Assembly (NCBI GenBank): GCA_002150815.3
Contig: NDFF03000387.1
Coordinates: 62,001 to 126,000 of the forward strand
DNA length: 64,000 nt
From: Grammothele lineata
Lineage: Eukaryota > Basidiomycota > Agaricomycetes > Polyporales > Polyporaceae
Direction: 5' to 3'
Below are positions 10,826 to 21,778 of the stretch, one piece after another. The position numbers and the translations under genes are program-made. The number at the start of each line of letters is the position of its first letter. Positions within the stretch are counted from its first letter, which is position 1. Under the pieces are notes generated by a model that did no database searches, was not told the origin of the DNA, and worked only from the letters and a program-made list of their open reading frames with translations.

Positions 10826-12150
10826 ACGTCGTGTCGTTGAACGATGGGGAGGAGGAGGAGGAGAGAAGGGGTGGAGCGGTGCCCTCGGCGAGCGACGGAA
10901 CCAGGCGAGAGGGCGAGAGGGGCGGACGGTCGGACGATACGTCGCGCGGTCTTTCTGTTCTGCTGTGTTTGGATTTCCGCTGCTCCGGGATTATATCACT
11001 AGATTATTCGCGGACCCCCGCCGTTCGCCGCCCAAAATATTCCTTTTGTTGGAAGGGGCTCGAGAGCGAGAACGAGAGCTGTATTGCAGGTCACCGGTCA
11101 CCACGCAACTTGCTGCTCGTTCCAAGGATCGACGTACTTAGTTTCTGAGGTAATGACGTAGGCCCTTCTTGAAGACCGGCGCTTGATGCAAAGGTACCAC
11201 GCATACATGTACTCCCGCAAGACATACAGCCTCTTGCAAGACGTCTCAAGCTCCGGGGACGACACTCGTAGCCTCCGAGACCGTTGGCATCCTCGCGCCT
11301 TTGCGTCTCAGCCTCAAGATCCCGAGCTTCAAGTTGGCCAGACCAGCGCACCCATTCTTGAAACAGCCGCCGCAAGAGCTAGTATGATAAGGAAAGGTCG
11401 ACGTCGCGAAGGTACTACCGTTCATTGACGATACTTATGTACAAGATAAGTGCCGCCAGAGCACGGAATACTGTCTGTGCGCATGTTCACGGTCACTGGC
11501 AGGGCGAACGAACAGGCATCTCACACAGTCCACTTCGTGGCGATGCTCGACACGAACCGGACGAGCGTGTGGCTTCAGTCTTCGGTACGACGGGGCGGCG
11601 CGGTACTGGCAGGTGCTCCGTCACCGTGTTCTGGATGGAGTTATTCCCTCGACAATCGAGCACTCAGCAGGATAAGGCAGGATGATAGGGCAAAGGCTTG
11701 AATGACAGGCTCCGACTCGGAGCCTTCAATATTAATGAAGTTCAGTGCCCGACGAGAGCTATATCTTGGACAGCCACCAACGATCGTCATCCACCGCTGT
11801 CCAACATTGTCTGCCATACTATCGGACGACGACGCGGTTCAGCGGCCCTGGGCAGTGTACGGTAATCCTCGCCCGGGTGCGGCACTCTCTCATCCACTCG
11901 AAGCGATCAATAAATGTTCGAAATAGGAAATAAGCCACATGACTTTGACTGCTTGTTGCCACGCTGGCTAGCGCTGGCTGCAAGTTCAACACAAGAGTCC
12001 ACATTCTTCCCAATCTTGGCCTCTGGTCCTCCGCACGTTAGGCCCGGCCGCGCCTACCGGTCGTCTGTCCATTGTTTAATCCTACGTGCGTCTACGCCGT
12101 ATTACTTGCGCCATAGCGACGTTTCTCAAAGGCGTTCAAGTCACTCCAAT
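10826..12150. other. Intergenic region before the MYND array
   Basis: This is about 1.3 kb between the carrier stop and the first MYND gene. No gene is supported. The segment 11908-11970 is nearly the same as 14270-14332 upstream of the second MYND gene, so the tandem duplication included part of the 5' flank. Confidence 0.55.
11908..11970 (+). repeat. Duplicated upstream block, copy 1 (before MYND gene 1)
   Basis: This roughly 63-bp segment aligns without gaps to 14270-14332, with the core AAATAGGAAATA, CCACATGACT and a CCCACG/CCACGC stretch kept. It lies about 180-240 bp before the ATG at 12151; the other copy lies about 150-215 bp before the ATG at 14485. It is either shared promoter/5' UTR or simply young duplicate sequence. 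Confidence 0.75.
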
Positions 12151-13539
12151 ATGGATACGAGACTCAGGCTCCCGGGAGGCATGATCGCACACATAGAGTT
12201 GTACCCTCCCCTCGACGACGCCAACAGCAGGCGTTTTCCACATCTGAGCGAGTACGTGATGGAGAAGAGGTCCCTCTGGTTCCCCTTCTTCAAACAGCCG
12301 GACTACAAGGAGTTTTCGGTCAAGTGTTCCGAGTATATCGGAAATGTCCCGCCCGAACAGCTTCTGCTCAAGATCTCTCGCGGGGATCGAGAAGCGATGT
12401 TGGAAATGGGCTTGCGGTACGTATGGGTGGCGTTCTTTAGTTACCTCAGAGCCCCTTTGAATTGAGCCTATGTTTCGTACGTATCCCATTACCAACGTAC
12501 TGATCGCGCACCTTTCCCCTTGTAGTTACCTCGTCGGGTGCAGATCGGGAATACCCACCCCAGACTTAGAGAAAGCACTGGCTATGTTTCAACTAGTCCC
12601 CGCTTTTCAAGAAAACGCTCTCACCAGCAACGAACGTCCTTTGACTGCGGCGCGGGCCTACGCCGGAGCCGCCAAAGTCTATTCCCTCTATTCCGACGGC
12701 GCAGGCGGCGCTCAAGGGTCTCCCACCTCCCAAGCATTCATCTCCACCCAGATCGGCGTAGGCGAGCTCGCGAACGTCTCCCGGCCGAGTGTCAGCTTTC
12801 TAGACATCACGGCCGCCCTGGTCTTCGCCAACCGTGCGGCCCAGCTTGGGTTTTGCAGCCTCTCCGTCCTGACGCTCGCGAACACGGTGAAGGAGTCTGC
12901 CCCGGCGGGCATGCTGGCGCAGTTTAAAGAGAACTACGCGGAGCTTTTTGAGGTAGTGAGCGAGGCGGGGAGGGAGTGGTACGCGAAGCAGATGCGCCGC
13001 ACGGAGAAGGTCGATCTGGAGCCTGCCGCATACATCTGCGCTGCGAGAGGCTGCAACATCCAGGGGCAGCGGAAGGGTGCGCTGAGGAGGTGCGCGGGCC
13101 CATGCCTGGAGGAGGTGAAGCCCCGCTATTGCAGCAAGGCTTGCCAGAGAAAGGTAAGTCAATGCCAACGCCAACAAGCAGTTGCGCTCACCTCGGGGTT
13201 GATTTGCACTGGCAGGACTGGAAACGGCACTCGGCAGTGTGCAGACCCGGAGCGAATGTGAAGCGAAGCGATGCCGCTGCGGATAGCCAGCAGGATATTC
13301 CAGGCGACAGGAACGACGCCGAGGGATCAACGTCGGCTGTAGCGATTCGCTCACAAGAAGGGTCTACTGACGCTGCAGATGAGACTCCTGGACGCAATTA
13401 TCTCCTCGAGCTACCAGGACTTGGGGGTATTACCATGCGTCTCTCCGCCAGCAGTGCCACGCCCGCGCAGATGCGCAAGTTCGAGGATATCTACGAGGAA
13501 TTCGTCGCTACGTGCGACCAGGAACTGTTGGATGAATGA
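12151..13539 (+). CDS. MYND-type zinc-finger protein, array copy 1
   Basis: MYND fingers bind Pro-rich peptides in partner proteins; the role of this fungal family is unknown to me. Predicted exons are 12151-12416, 12526-13153 and 13216-13539 (405 residues); introns are 109 and 62 nt. Residues 1-255 form a conserved helical region with no recognised enzyme motif, with repeats of Ala-rich segments (ARAYAGAAKVYSLYS) that could be TPR- or Sel1-like. The finger covers residues 260-307, with ligands C260, C265, C278, C282, C291, C295, H303 and C307. Spacing is C-x4-C and C-x3-C instead of the common C-x2-C pairs. The tail after 310 is Ser/Asp-rich and ends in a conserved helix (QMRKFEDIYEEFVATCDQEL). 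The next gene is a tandem paralogue with the same splice positions. Confidence 0.85.
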
Positions 13540-13845
13540 GTGTAGCAGGACAGATGAGTGGGATACTTACTACGTGCTAATGGTGTGCGGTAGAAGCGGA
13601 AGCAAGCTTAATCGTAATGCTATCGCGTTCTCTACTGTTACACGGGATTAGCGAGGGAGTCGGACTCTGCGCGAAGGAGTTGCGGCGATTTCGAGTTTCG
13701 GATCTGAGGAGCTCAAAACTTTGACAATGTCTGAGGCTTGACAAGCTTGAAGAGATGCGTATCACTTCGCAGATACTTGGGGGCGACGCTCGGACAGAAG
13801 AGGGCGTCGAATCGAACTTGGTCGCATAGCTACGGGTTTGCAGTG
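13540..13845. other. Spacer between MYND gene 1 and the relic exon
   Basis: This is about 300 bp holding the 3' end of the first MYND gene. I find no convincing remnant of exons 1 or 2 of a lost copy here, so the relic that follows appears 5'-truncated. Confidence 0.4.
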
Positions 13846-14000
13846 CTCACCTTGGGGCTGCTTTGCCGTAGGATTGGAGACGGTACTCGGCGGTGTGCGA
13901 ACCTAGAGTGAATGTGAGGCGGAGCGACTCGGACACCGTTCCTCTTCCTCTCACTGTCCACGGTGTGCATAGTCCAACTGGGAGTGACATCCGGCGATGA
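13846..14000 (+). pseudogene. Relic third exon of a MYND-finger paralogue
   Basis: This segment aligns with the end of intron 2 and the start of exon 3 of the neighbouring MYND genes, including the CTCACCTTGGGG intron motif and an AG acceptor at 13870-13871. From 13872 the frame reads DWRRYSAVCEP then RVNVRRSD, matching DWKRHSAVCRPGANVKRSD of copy 1, and stays open to a stop at 13998-14000. The zinc-ligand His is replaced by Tyr (CAC to TAC). Most differences from copy 1 are C-to-T or G-to-A, which suggests decay by cytosine deamination or a RIP-like process. Exons 1 and 2 are missing, so it cannot make the finger. Confidence 0.75.
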
Positions 14001-14484
14001 TACCGGCGGCGGTTGCGGCTGCCAAGTGCGGCACTGCGCAGTGTCAATAGCGGTATGGGACCTTGTGGGGTCCATTGAACACCTTCAAAATGTCCCTAAT
14101 TGCTCGGCAACTTGCTTAAGTGTGACAAATCAACGAAACGATTGGGAATAAGTTCAAAGTGACGGTATGCAGGGAGCCCTAGTCTGCTCTGAGTGGGCGC
14201 CTATATTGCGCCTGGGTGGTTCGTTCGCGCGAACGGGAATCCCGACTATCCTCTCCTTCGTCCGGAGCCATCAAAAGAAGTTCAAAATAGGAAATATTCC
14301 ACATGACTCTGATTGCATGCTCCCACGTTGGCAGCACGATTTTGCACTATCCCTCGACCTCGACCTCAACCGCATCCCAGGCTCAGCCTTATCCCCCAGC
14401 TCAGGCTCCGCATTGTCTACTGAATCCACGTACGTCCACGCCACGTTACTCCCCATCGGTTGTTCTAATAGGCGTTGAACCAGC
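14001..14484. promoter_or_regulatory. 5' flank of MYND gene 2 with duplicated upstream block
   Basis: The stretch runs from the relic stop to the ATG at 14485. It contains the second copy of the upstream block at 14270-14332. No clear TATA box is seen close to the start. Confidence 0.45.
14270..14332 (+). repeat. Duplicated upstream block, copy 2 (before MYND gene 2)
   Basis: This is the partner of 11908-11970, with roughly four in five positions identical over about 63 bp. The two copies are 2,362 bp apart, while the two coding starts are 2,334 bp apart, so both belong to one tandem duplication unit. Confidence 0.75.
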
Positions 14485-15883
14485 ATGGAAAGACCAGGCC
14501 TCATCCTTTATATGGAGATGTTCCCTCCTGTCGACGACGATAACAGTCCGCAGTTCGCGAACATGCACGAGTACACCATGGAGAAGATCTCGACCTGGTT
14601 CCCCTTCTCCAAGAGACCGGACTACGCAGAGTTCTCCAAGGAGTGTTCTGCGTACCTCGCGAACGTTTCGCCGGAGCACCTTCAGGACGGGATCCGTCGC
14701 AAAGATCCTAAAGCGATGGTGGAGATGGGCTTGCGGTGCGTAATATCAGTAACATCCTTGCTCGACGTCCTGCCCCCCCCCTCTATTCGAGCCTATCGAG
14801 CGTACGTGTATCAGTGGCAATATGCTGATGGCATATCCTTTCGCTTCTAGCTATTTCACCGGATGTAGATCCGGAACGCCCGCCCCCGACTTCGAGAGGG
14901 CAATAGACATGTTCCGTATGGCCTCTCTCGTCGCCCAAGCATACCCTTCCAGCGAGCGTCTTCTAACCCAAGCGCGGGCTTACGCCGGATGTGCCAGGGT
15001 CTACTACCTGTATTCCAAAGGCGGCGGGAGCGGAGGCCGAGGGTCGCGAACAGCGCACGAATTTGTCGCCGCACATTTCGAAGGCGAGCTCGCGGGGGTG
15101 TGGGGAGACCACAATATGGACTTTGCTGCCGCCTTATTCCTGGCCGATCGCGCGGCTGAGCTCAACTTGTGCAGCCTCTCGGTTTTGACCATCGGCATCG
15201 CAGCAAAGAATATCCCGGGGGAAGACGAGACTGGGTTACGTCAGGACTTCCCAGCGATATCGGAGGCGGTGGATGCGATGGCAAGGGACTGGTACGCGCA
15301 GGACACCCGTCGCTCGGAGAAGATCGATCAGGATCCCGAGGCATACATCTGCGCTGCCGAGGGTTGCAGTATCCAGGGCCAGCGGCGGAGTGCGCTTAGG
15401 AGGTGCGGGGGCTCGTGCCCGGAGGAGTTGAAGCCTCGTTACTGCAGTAAAGCTTGCCAGCGCAAGGTGAGTGACCACTATTGGCTGAATATACAAGTGA
15501 TTATTCTCACCTTGGGGCCCCGGGCTGCGTTGCAGGACTGGGCGCAACACTCCGCAGTGTGTAAGCCCAAATCTAACGTGAAGAAGAACAACGTCGCTGC
15601 AGAAGATCAACAAGACGTCCGCACGGAAGGGGAAGACTCGCGATCGACGTCGACGGCCCTGACAATTCGCGCACATAGACCGGAAAACGCGGCTGATAGG
15701 GACACTGCGGCGGCAGCTGGCCGCGGATATGTCCTTGAGCTACCAAGCCCCTTCGGTACTATACGCCTCTGCTCCAGCAGTGCCACCGCTGCGCAGATGC
15801 GTCAGATCGAGGATTCCTACGCGGAGTTCGTCGCGACGCGTGGTCAGGAACTACTGGATAACTGGGATTGGGATGATGTCTGA
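14485..15883 (+). CDS. MYND-type zinc-finger protein, array copy 2
   Basis: This is the tandem paralogue of the gene at 12151. Predicted exons are 14485-14735, 14851-15466 and 15536-15883 (404 residues), with introns of 115 and 69 nt in the same codon positions as copy 1. The second intron is a multiple of three and stop-free. The N-terminal half keeps the copy 1 landmarks (WFPFSKRPDYAEFS, YFTGCRSGTPAPDFERA, ARAYAGCARVYYLYSKGG). The finger has the same expanded spacing, C-AAEG-C then C-GGS-C, then YCSKACQRKDWAQHSAVC. The C-terminal helix QMRQIEDSYAEFVATRGQEL is conserved, followed by an extra WDWDDV end. The ATG at 14485 matches the position of the family start within a few codons. Function is unknown beyond likely protein or nucleic-acid contact through the MYND finger. 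Confidence 0.85.
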
Positions 15884-17480
15884 AGAAAGGCTTGGGACTG
15901 GTGGAACTTACTTTTGTCAATGATGTACGACAAGGGAACTAGAGGTTAATTTCCATCGCGTTAGGTTTCGTTTACGACTCTGAGCATAGGTCATATCTGG
16001 CACTGATGGCGGGTCGGACGAGGAAGTCAAATCCTCAGAACGATTCCAAACTTCCGATTTCAGACGCTTTGATATAAAACTTCATGTTTTTAATGCGGAC
16101 TTGTAGTCGTGGGAAGGATGCTACATATTAGTCAAGAGCGCCTTGGGACCTTTGGCGCATTGACCTCTCCGACCTTCCTTCCACCGTCGCTGTTCCCCGT
16201 TCGAGGCCTCGATTCGATTTCAATGACACTATTTCCATCCGTCTTTGGAGCATGATCGTGCACGGTCTGCCGATACACCATTCACGAACGCCACCAAACA
16301 CTCTCACGACATGAGCAAGTCTCGATTTCCCGACATCGCTCTTCATGTTCCTGGCGCAGATGCATTAGTCGGATTGGTACACGAAAGGCTGGGCAGAGAT
16401 TATGAACGGTGCGAATAGATGGCGTTGGTACACATGTGGCTGAGGTCGTGGTGAGCGTATATCAGTGATGTGAGACTTCATAACGCTTCCTAATTCCACC
16501 TCCTGGAAGCTTGAACCCTTCCATGCTCGTCCTCATGTAGCGTCTGTAAGCGTAGTGGCTACGCAAAACCTGCAAAGGAGAAGTTTGTGGTGGTATTTCG
16601 CTGGATATGCTCGATGGCGAAAGAGGTGACACGCTAGCATTCCGTCTCGTGAATAAGGGAAAGGCTATCGTCACCGCTGTAGGGCACGAAGTCTATCACA
16701 TTCTAGCCAATATCATCGTCTCAGCCAACGCATAGTGTAGATCCTAGTCATCCTCCGCTTATTGGGGCGAGTGTGAGGGACGCGGCCTGTACGTCGTTCG
16801 GTTCCGCAGTCGACATTCTGCTACGTCTTCTATGTCTTCAACGTTCATATCCATGGCAAAATGCATCGGAGCACACGTTGGACTATCACCAAAGGCATGC
16901 TTCCGATGTCCCCTTGGCCGACCTTTGAACTGATCTGGGAACTCATTCTAGTGGTCTGTGTCTCAATGCGTGATGGCGTTGATATCCAGGGGATTCAAGG
17001 CGGGCGCAAAGTTTGCTATGGCGGCATCGACGAAACGGCAAATGAGCACACCTATTGCCGTGTCACTACTATGGCTAACCATCGATATACGGTTACTTTA
17101 CGCATCATCACCCCGCCCGCCTGCAGTTTGGCATCTGGAACGTACTCAGCGCACCGGTCGGGGCCTTCGAGTGGGTGCGCGGACCTATGACCTGGAACGT
17201 CCGACTGCGTTTGGCCCTGTTTCCTTCCTTCGATGTTTACAAGCTATTGTACAGGCTACATCCTCTCATGACATGATTCATCATTGCAGTGTTTTCTTTC
17301 GTTTTACAAGTGAGCTCCCGACCATTCTGTTCCTCGATTCACATTGTCGTACCAGCATACACATAAAGTCTTCTGGAAGGACATTGACGCGATGTGAGTG
17401 ACCCACTGTTCGTGCTGTCTACGTCCGTCGTCCCTACACTTGTCTTTGACTTCGCGCTCTAGCTCACGTTCGCCCCTGTT
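15884..17480. other. Intergenic region between MYND copies 2 and 3
   Basis: About 1.6 kb between convergent genes. No gene is supported. A short coding-like stretch at 17127-17276 sits behind a CTGCAG acceptor (see findings) but is flanked by stops upstream and downstream. Confidence 0.45.
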
Positions 17481-18998
17481 TTAGTATTGTCCATCTCCAC
17501 TCTCATCTTGCGACTTGCGACCGTTTCGGTCTTCGTGATCATCAGCTCCGTCTTCATCTGCCGTTGTCGTCTTCGTTTGCGTTTTGGTTGTATCCCCATT
17601 CTCATCTCCATCTTTACTCAACCCAACCTCGGTGGCCTGTGTTGACATCTTCAGCACTAGCTTTTCCTCCTTGATACTTAGATTTTCCATGAATGTGCTG
17701 CGAGCTGCTCTCAGCTCAGTCGGCTGCAGGGAACGTGTGCACAAGAAAATCTTCTCGGCATCCATCGATAACCCCACAAGCGGCGGCAGGAGAACCTCCA
17801 CCGCATACCTAAGACCTCCATCGGACACATCCAAGTCACCTTGGATGTCGAGTTTCTGGCCACCTATCAAATCGCACTCTTCAGGCTCGTCGGCCGGTTT
17901 GTCTTCCGGTTTCGCGTCGGGCCGGCACAGTACTTTGTGCCTTGGCCAATCCTGAACAAATTGCTCAGGTAAGTGGAACATCGTATTTCTTTAGCGCATA
18001 TAAACTCACCCGCTTCTGGCACTCTTTACCACAGTAATGCGGCTTCACTCCTGGCGGGCACCTCCCCGCGCAGGCCTTCAACGCCGCCCGTCCAGCAGCC
18101 TGTATCCCGCACCCCCGCGCCGCGCACATGTACTTCCATGCCGTCTTCCCAGACAGTCTCTCTTTCTGCCGCATCCACGCATTCTTCTCCGCTTCATTCC
18201 GTGCTTCCGCGACCCGCGCTAGAGCTTCGTATCCATTGTCTTCGATGAACGTCGGATATCCCCCCTTGTTGAGCTTGTGCATCAACGTTTGTCCAACCCG
18301 GAGAACAGCCTCGCTCACGAGCCCTAGACGGACGCTCGCGTCCGCGTGGTATACCGCTCTGCGGAGGGCGTCGTCGTTCTTCGGCCGGCCAGCGCTCTCC
18401 CGCATCTCCTCCATGATGGAAGCCCCAGGCTGGGAGGTAGCAGAGATGTACTCGTGGAAGAGCGCAAGCGCGGCGACAGAGTGCGCGCGCGCGAGGACGG
18501 GCGCGGGCGTGCGATCGCCGATGTAGCAGGGCGCGGGGACGAAGTTGGGGTCGACCACCGGCCTGAGGAAGGTGTACGCGAATGGAGGCGACGGAGTGTC
18601 CTTCCAGCGCTCGTACACGGCGCAGTTGGTCAGCGTGCTGCATGAGAACAGGTCAGCCATCGAGCAAGAATGTGAAAGTGGTCGTGTGGGACGCACCGTA
18701 GTGCGAACTCGATGTGCGCTTCTGGGCTTGGATGGTAGCCGCAGTTGCGGTACCGCTCGTGGAGTATCTCTATGCTGACTGTGGCGATGAGGGAAGAGCA
18801 TTGGCGCATGAGAAGTTTGATGTTAGGGCGTTCGTTATATGGGAAACAGGACGCGGCCTTGGCTGTGGCGAGCCTTGAGAGATTGGCGTGGTCAGGGAGA
18901 CCGGGAATTCCAAGACCATTCCGGGTACCGGGCACATCGTCGATGTGCGTCATGACGGTGCGTTCATCGTGGACGGGAAAGGAGACTACTGAGAACAT
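17481..18998 (-). CDS. MYND-type zinc-finger protein, divergent copy 3
   Basis: This is a third, more distant member of the MYND family, inverted relative to copies 1 and 2. Predicted exons are 18998-18697, 18637-18010 and 17951-17481 (466 residues); introns are 59 and 58 nt and fall at the same codon positions as in copies 1 and 2. Exon 2 is 628 nt, the same length as in copy 1. The finger keeps the family spacing: C-AARG-C, then C-AGR-C, then YCGKECQKRDWPRHKVLC. The N-terminal region has the same order of conserved segments (CFPYNERPNI, ALRTLTNC, ALALFHEY). The C-terminus is longer and very acidic, ending in a Lys/Thr/Asp/Glu-rich tail. The start at 18998 is the first ATG giving a family-length N-terminus. 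A TATAAAAG lies about 70 bp upstream. Confidence 0.82.
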
Positions 18999-19335
18999 CG
19001 CTGTGAGTTCAGGAAATAAGTAAAAATGTAGAAAGGGAGCGAGGTGAGCCACAGAGAGAATGTTGCTTTTATATGACGCGTTGGCCTGTGGTGTGGCCGA
19101 GGCCGGCGGCTAAAGTAGCTTGAAACGTTTGTGGTGTGGCCACACACTCAGAGCCAGCGCAAGGACAATGCACTTTCAAAGGCAGCATTGTCGAGTGTAT
19201 ATGTATCGATTTGCATAACAATTGAGCGTGGTGGTGCAGCGGGTTAACCTGCCATTCATTAGATTTCTTCTATAGTACAATCACTGTAAGAGTGCGCGTG
19301 AGCCGAATCCACTGTCGACATCAGCATCAGAGTGC
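18999..19335. other. Promoter of MYND gene 3 and 3' flank of the F-box gene
   Basis: About 340 bp between two minus-strand genes. Apart from the TATA box nothing else is seen. A GTGGTGCAGCGGGTTAACC stretch near 19231 resembles the start of a tRNA, but no cloverleaf follows. Confidence 0.45.
19066..19073 (-). promoter_or_regulatory. TATA box of MYND gene 3
   Basis: TATAAAAG on the minus strand, 68 bp before the ATG at 18998. It is a full consensus in the right orientation. Confidence 0.6.
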
Positions 19336-21129
19336 TCACCGTCTATCTAACTTCCCTTGAGAGATGTTGCATGCGACGTTCAAGATGTCCTCCCAGACAC
19401 CTAGAGTAGCTGTGTCTCTCGGCGGGACCTCCAGCGTAGGCGGGCTGAGAGAGTATATTCTGAGATCGAGCTTTGTGACATTATGGAAGGTCGCGCTAAG
19501 GAACAACGCAACATCTTCAGGGGGCGCGTCGTCCACAGCCGTCACCCATAGTTCTAGCGTCTGTAAGGACGCGGATCCTTTGGTGAGCTCCCCGCGAGCA
19601 CAGGCGTCGTGGTCAAAACCGGGCTCGAACTCCGAACGCACAGGGATCCTTAGCTCCTCGAGTCGTGGGCAGTTGTCGATGAAAGGCAGGAGGCCGCCCA
19701 GGGTCGGCGCGTCTTCCGTGTCGGCGTCATCAAGGATGATGAGCCGGCCCGTACACGCGGGTACGAGCGCGAGGCTCTCAAGACGCGGGAGCGCACGTGC
19801 GAGAGAGCAGACGAAGGCATCGTTGAGGAGAATGATGAAGTGCATGCCGATCTCTACGCGACGGAGTGAAGCACTGAGCGTAAGGAGTGGTGCGAGGTGC
19901 AAGTGGGCGCGAGGGAAGAGCTCGAGTTTCCCGCCCGTGTCCGGTGAGCACGTGTACTTTCGAAGGCCTTCTGTTGCGCGTACTGCGAGCGCCTGGATAG
20001 GAAAGGGTGCAATGTGCTCGAGGATGGCTCTCACGGCGTCACCCGTGAGTGGAGGACCGCTCTGGAACACCCAAGGTATAGTGAGTTGTTGGAGACCGGG
20101 TGCAGCCGAAAGGAGAGGGAGGAAGGAGTCGGAGGCGGATATGCCCGGGGAGAGAGCAAGGTGTCGGAGATGATTAAACGGACGGGGCTCCATTGATGGG
20201 ATGGGGGCAACCCCCACGAGGGGAGTGTTGTCAGTCTCGATGAAGAGGGATGAGAGCGTATCCAGCGAGCTGAGATGGGAGAATAGTGCGGAATTGATGA
20301 GACTACCGTTCACCCAGAAAGTTTTTAGACGTGTCATTTTGCGGATAGCAGCCTGTACCCTTTCGCCGGAAGGATTGTTCGTACTGTTGAACCAGTCACC
20401 TCCGTTGAACGAATGGTGTTCAGAAGTATCCTGCAGGTTTCTGACATTAGAACTTCGTTGTGAGTCGTGACTGACTCATACGGCACATACCGGGAACCAA
20501 ACCAGCGGAAGACGCAGTGAGCAAAGATGAGGACTCAAAAGGAGGCGAAAATACCCCTCTCCTTCCCACGACGTATGGAATATGACGTGCGAGAGGTTTG
20601 GGATGATATGTTCGAATGGATGGTTTTCCGCGCTAGCGCGAGACAAAAGATAGGCTTCCAGAGGGTACAATGCTTTGTCAGCGTCGAGGATAGGAGGTAA
20701 CGAAAATGAATCGTGCGGAGGAGTTCCTATTGTTCGGATTCGGCGTATGTACGGATTTAATAGTTGCCATAGCTCATCTTCTGGGGAAAGTTGTTCTGCG
20801 AGTTGCTGTGGCGGCTTCGAAAAATGTCAGGAAGAATGAAAAGGATGCTGACTCACTACAGTGTTCTTTCCCAGGTCGTGGTCCACTCGGTAAGAATGTA
20901 CTGGGAAAAGGCGGATGATGAGGATGGAGAGGTCCGGTATATCGCGCCACAGAATGTCAAGTGCGGGTTGCTGGAAGGTGCGGCAAGTACGGGCGAGCGC
21001 CGCAAGAGTGCGTACGGATGCTTCGTCTCGATGTTTGATCAACCCTGGAATTGTGGTGTCGTAAACGTATTCGTCCAGGTGTTCGAATACCGCTACGACG
21101 ATCTCGTGGATGGTAAGGCAGCGGTGCAT
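19336..21129 (-). CDS. F-box/LRR-like protein
   Basis: Agaricomycetes carry large families of these proteins; F-box domains recruit targets to SCF ubiquitin ligases by binding Skp1. Predicted exons are 21129-20857, 20805-20491 and 20430-19336 (560 residues), with introns of 51 and 60 nt, both phase 0. The F-box region is residues 1-70: [20 protein letters not shown] at the start, then [20 protein letters not shown] with the usual LW at the end, followed by RDIPDLS. From about residue 150 on there are irregular Leu-rich segments ([65 protein letters not shown]), as in degenerate LRR target-binding domains. The ATG at 21129 gives the usual start just before the F-box. Its 5' end faces a terpene synthase fragment. 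Confidence 0.85.
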
Positions 21130-21370
21130 AGCTGCTAATTCAACTGATAGTGAAGCACGACACGAGGCTGCCACTGCGAAAGATCAATCAGGCGCACGTG
21201 CCGACAAGGCTTGCCGCTTGGCCACGTGGATGCCGCGCGGCAGCCGTACACTTTCAACGAGTCTCGACGACTCCGCCGCTAGTCCGACCCGGCTTCTGCT
21301 TGGAGTAGTCCTTGTACCACGGATGAAATCATCTGCTGACAATATCTTCTCCCTATTTGCTGTTGAGCAG

Positions 21371-21778
21371 GACGTTTATTCCTATAACATGGAGCAGGCG
21401 CGCGGCATTGCAGGAGTCAACGTCGTGACCGTCCCCATGTGCGAGCACGGCATTGGCCTCCAGGAGGCTCTAGACCGTGTTGGCGCGCACTTCACAGCGC
21501 TCATGAACGACTTCACGAGCGCCAAGGAGGGGCTCAGCGCACGTTCGTTCGGAGAACCCGCTCTCGACGCCGCCATCGCACGCTTTGTTGGCGCGATGGA
21601 GTACTGGATTATCGGCAACCTCAATTGGAGCTTCGAGACGCAGCGCTACTTCGGGCCGGAGTGCGGGGCTGTAAAGAAGACGAAGGTGGTTGTACTCCAG
21701 CCCCGTGTTAGTCACGGCACTGAAGATGGAGAAGATGGCCTAGTCGGGATGCGGACGAAGGGAATAGAATCAGACTAG
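21371..21778 (+). pseudogene. C-terminal fragment of a sesquiterpene synthase
   Basis: An AG acceptor at 21369-21370 is followed by a 136-codon frame that matches the C-terminal part of class I fungal terpene synthases. It begins with [12 protein letters not shown], the second metal-binding (NSE/DTE) motif without its leading Asn, which in relatives lies in the previous exon. Further on are [17 protein letters not shown], including the Arg-Tyr pair that contacts diphosphate, and VKKTKVVVL near the end. No upstream exons are found: the first DDxxD motif and about 200 expected residues are missing, and the start of the F-box gene lies only 241 bp away on the other strand. In-frame ATGs exist upstream but do not encode terpene synthase sequence. 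The fragment cannot be an active cyclase unless it is spliced to an exon I could not see. Confidence 0.72.

Noticed and set aside
19225..19300. tRNA-like start GTGGTGCAGCGGGTTAACC
   Set aside because: No acceptor, anticodon or T-arm pairing follows.
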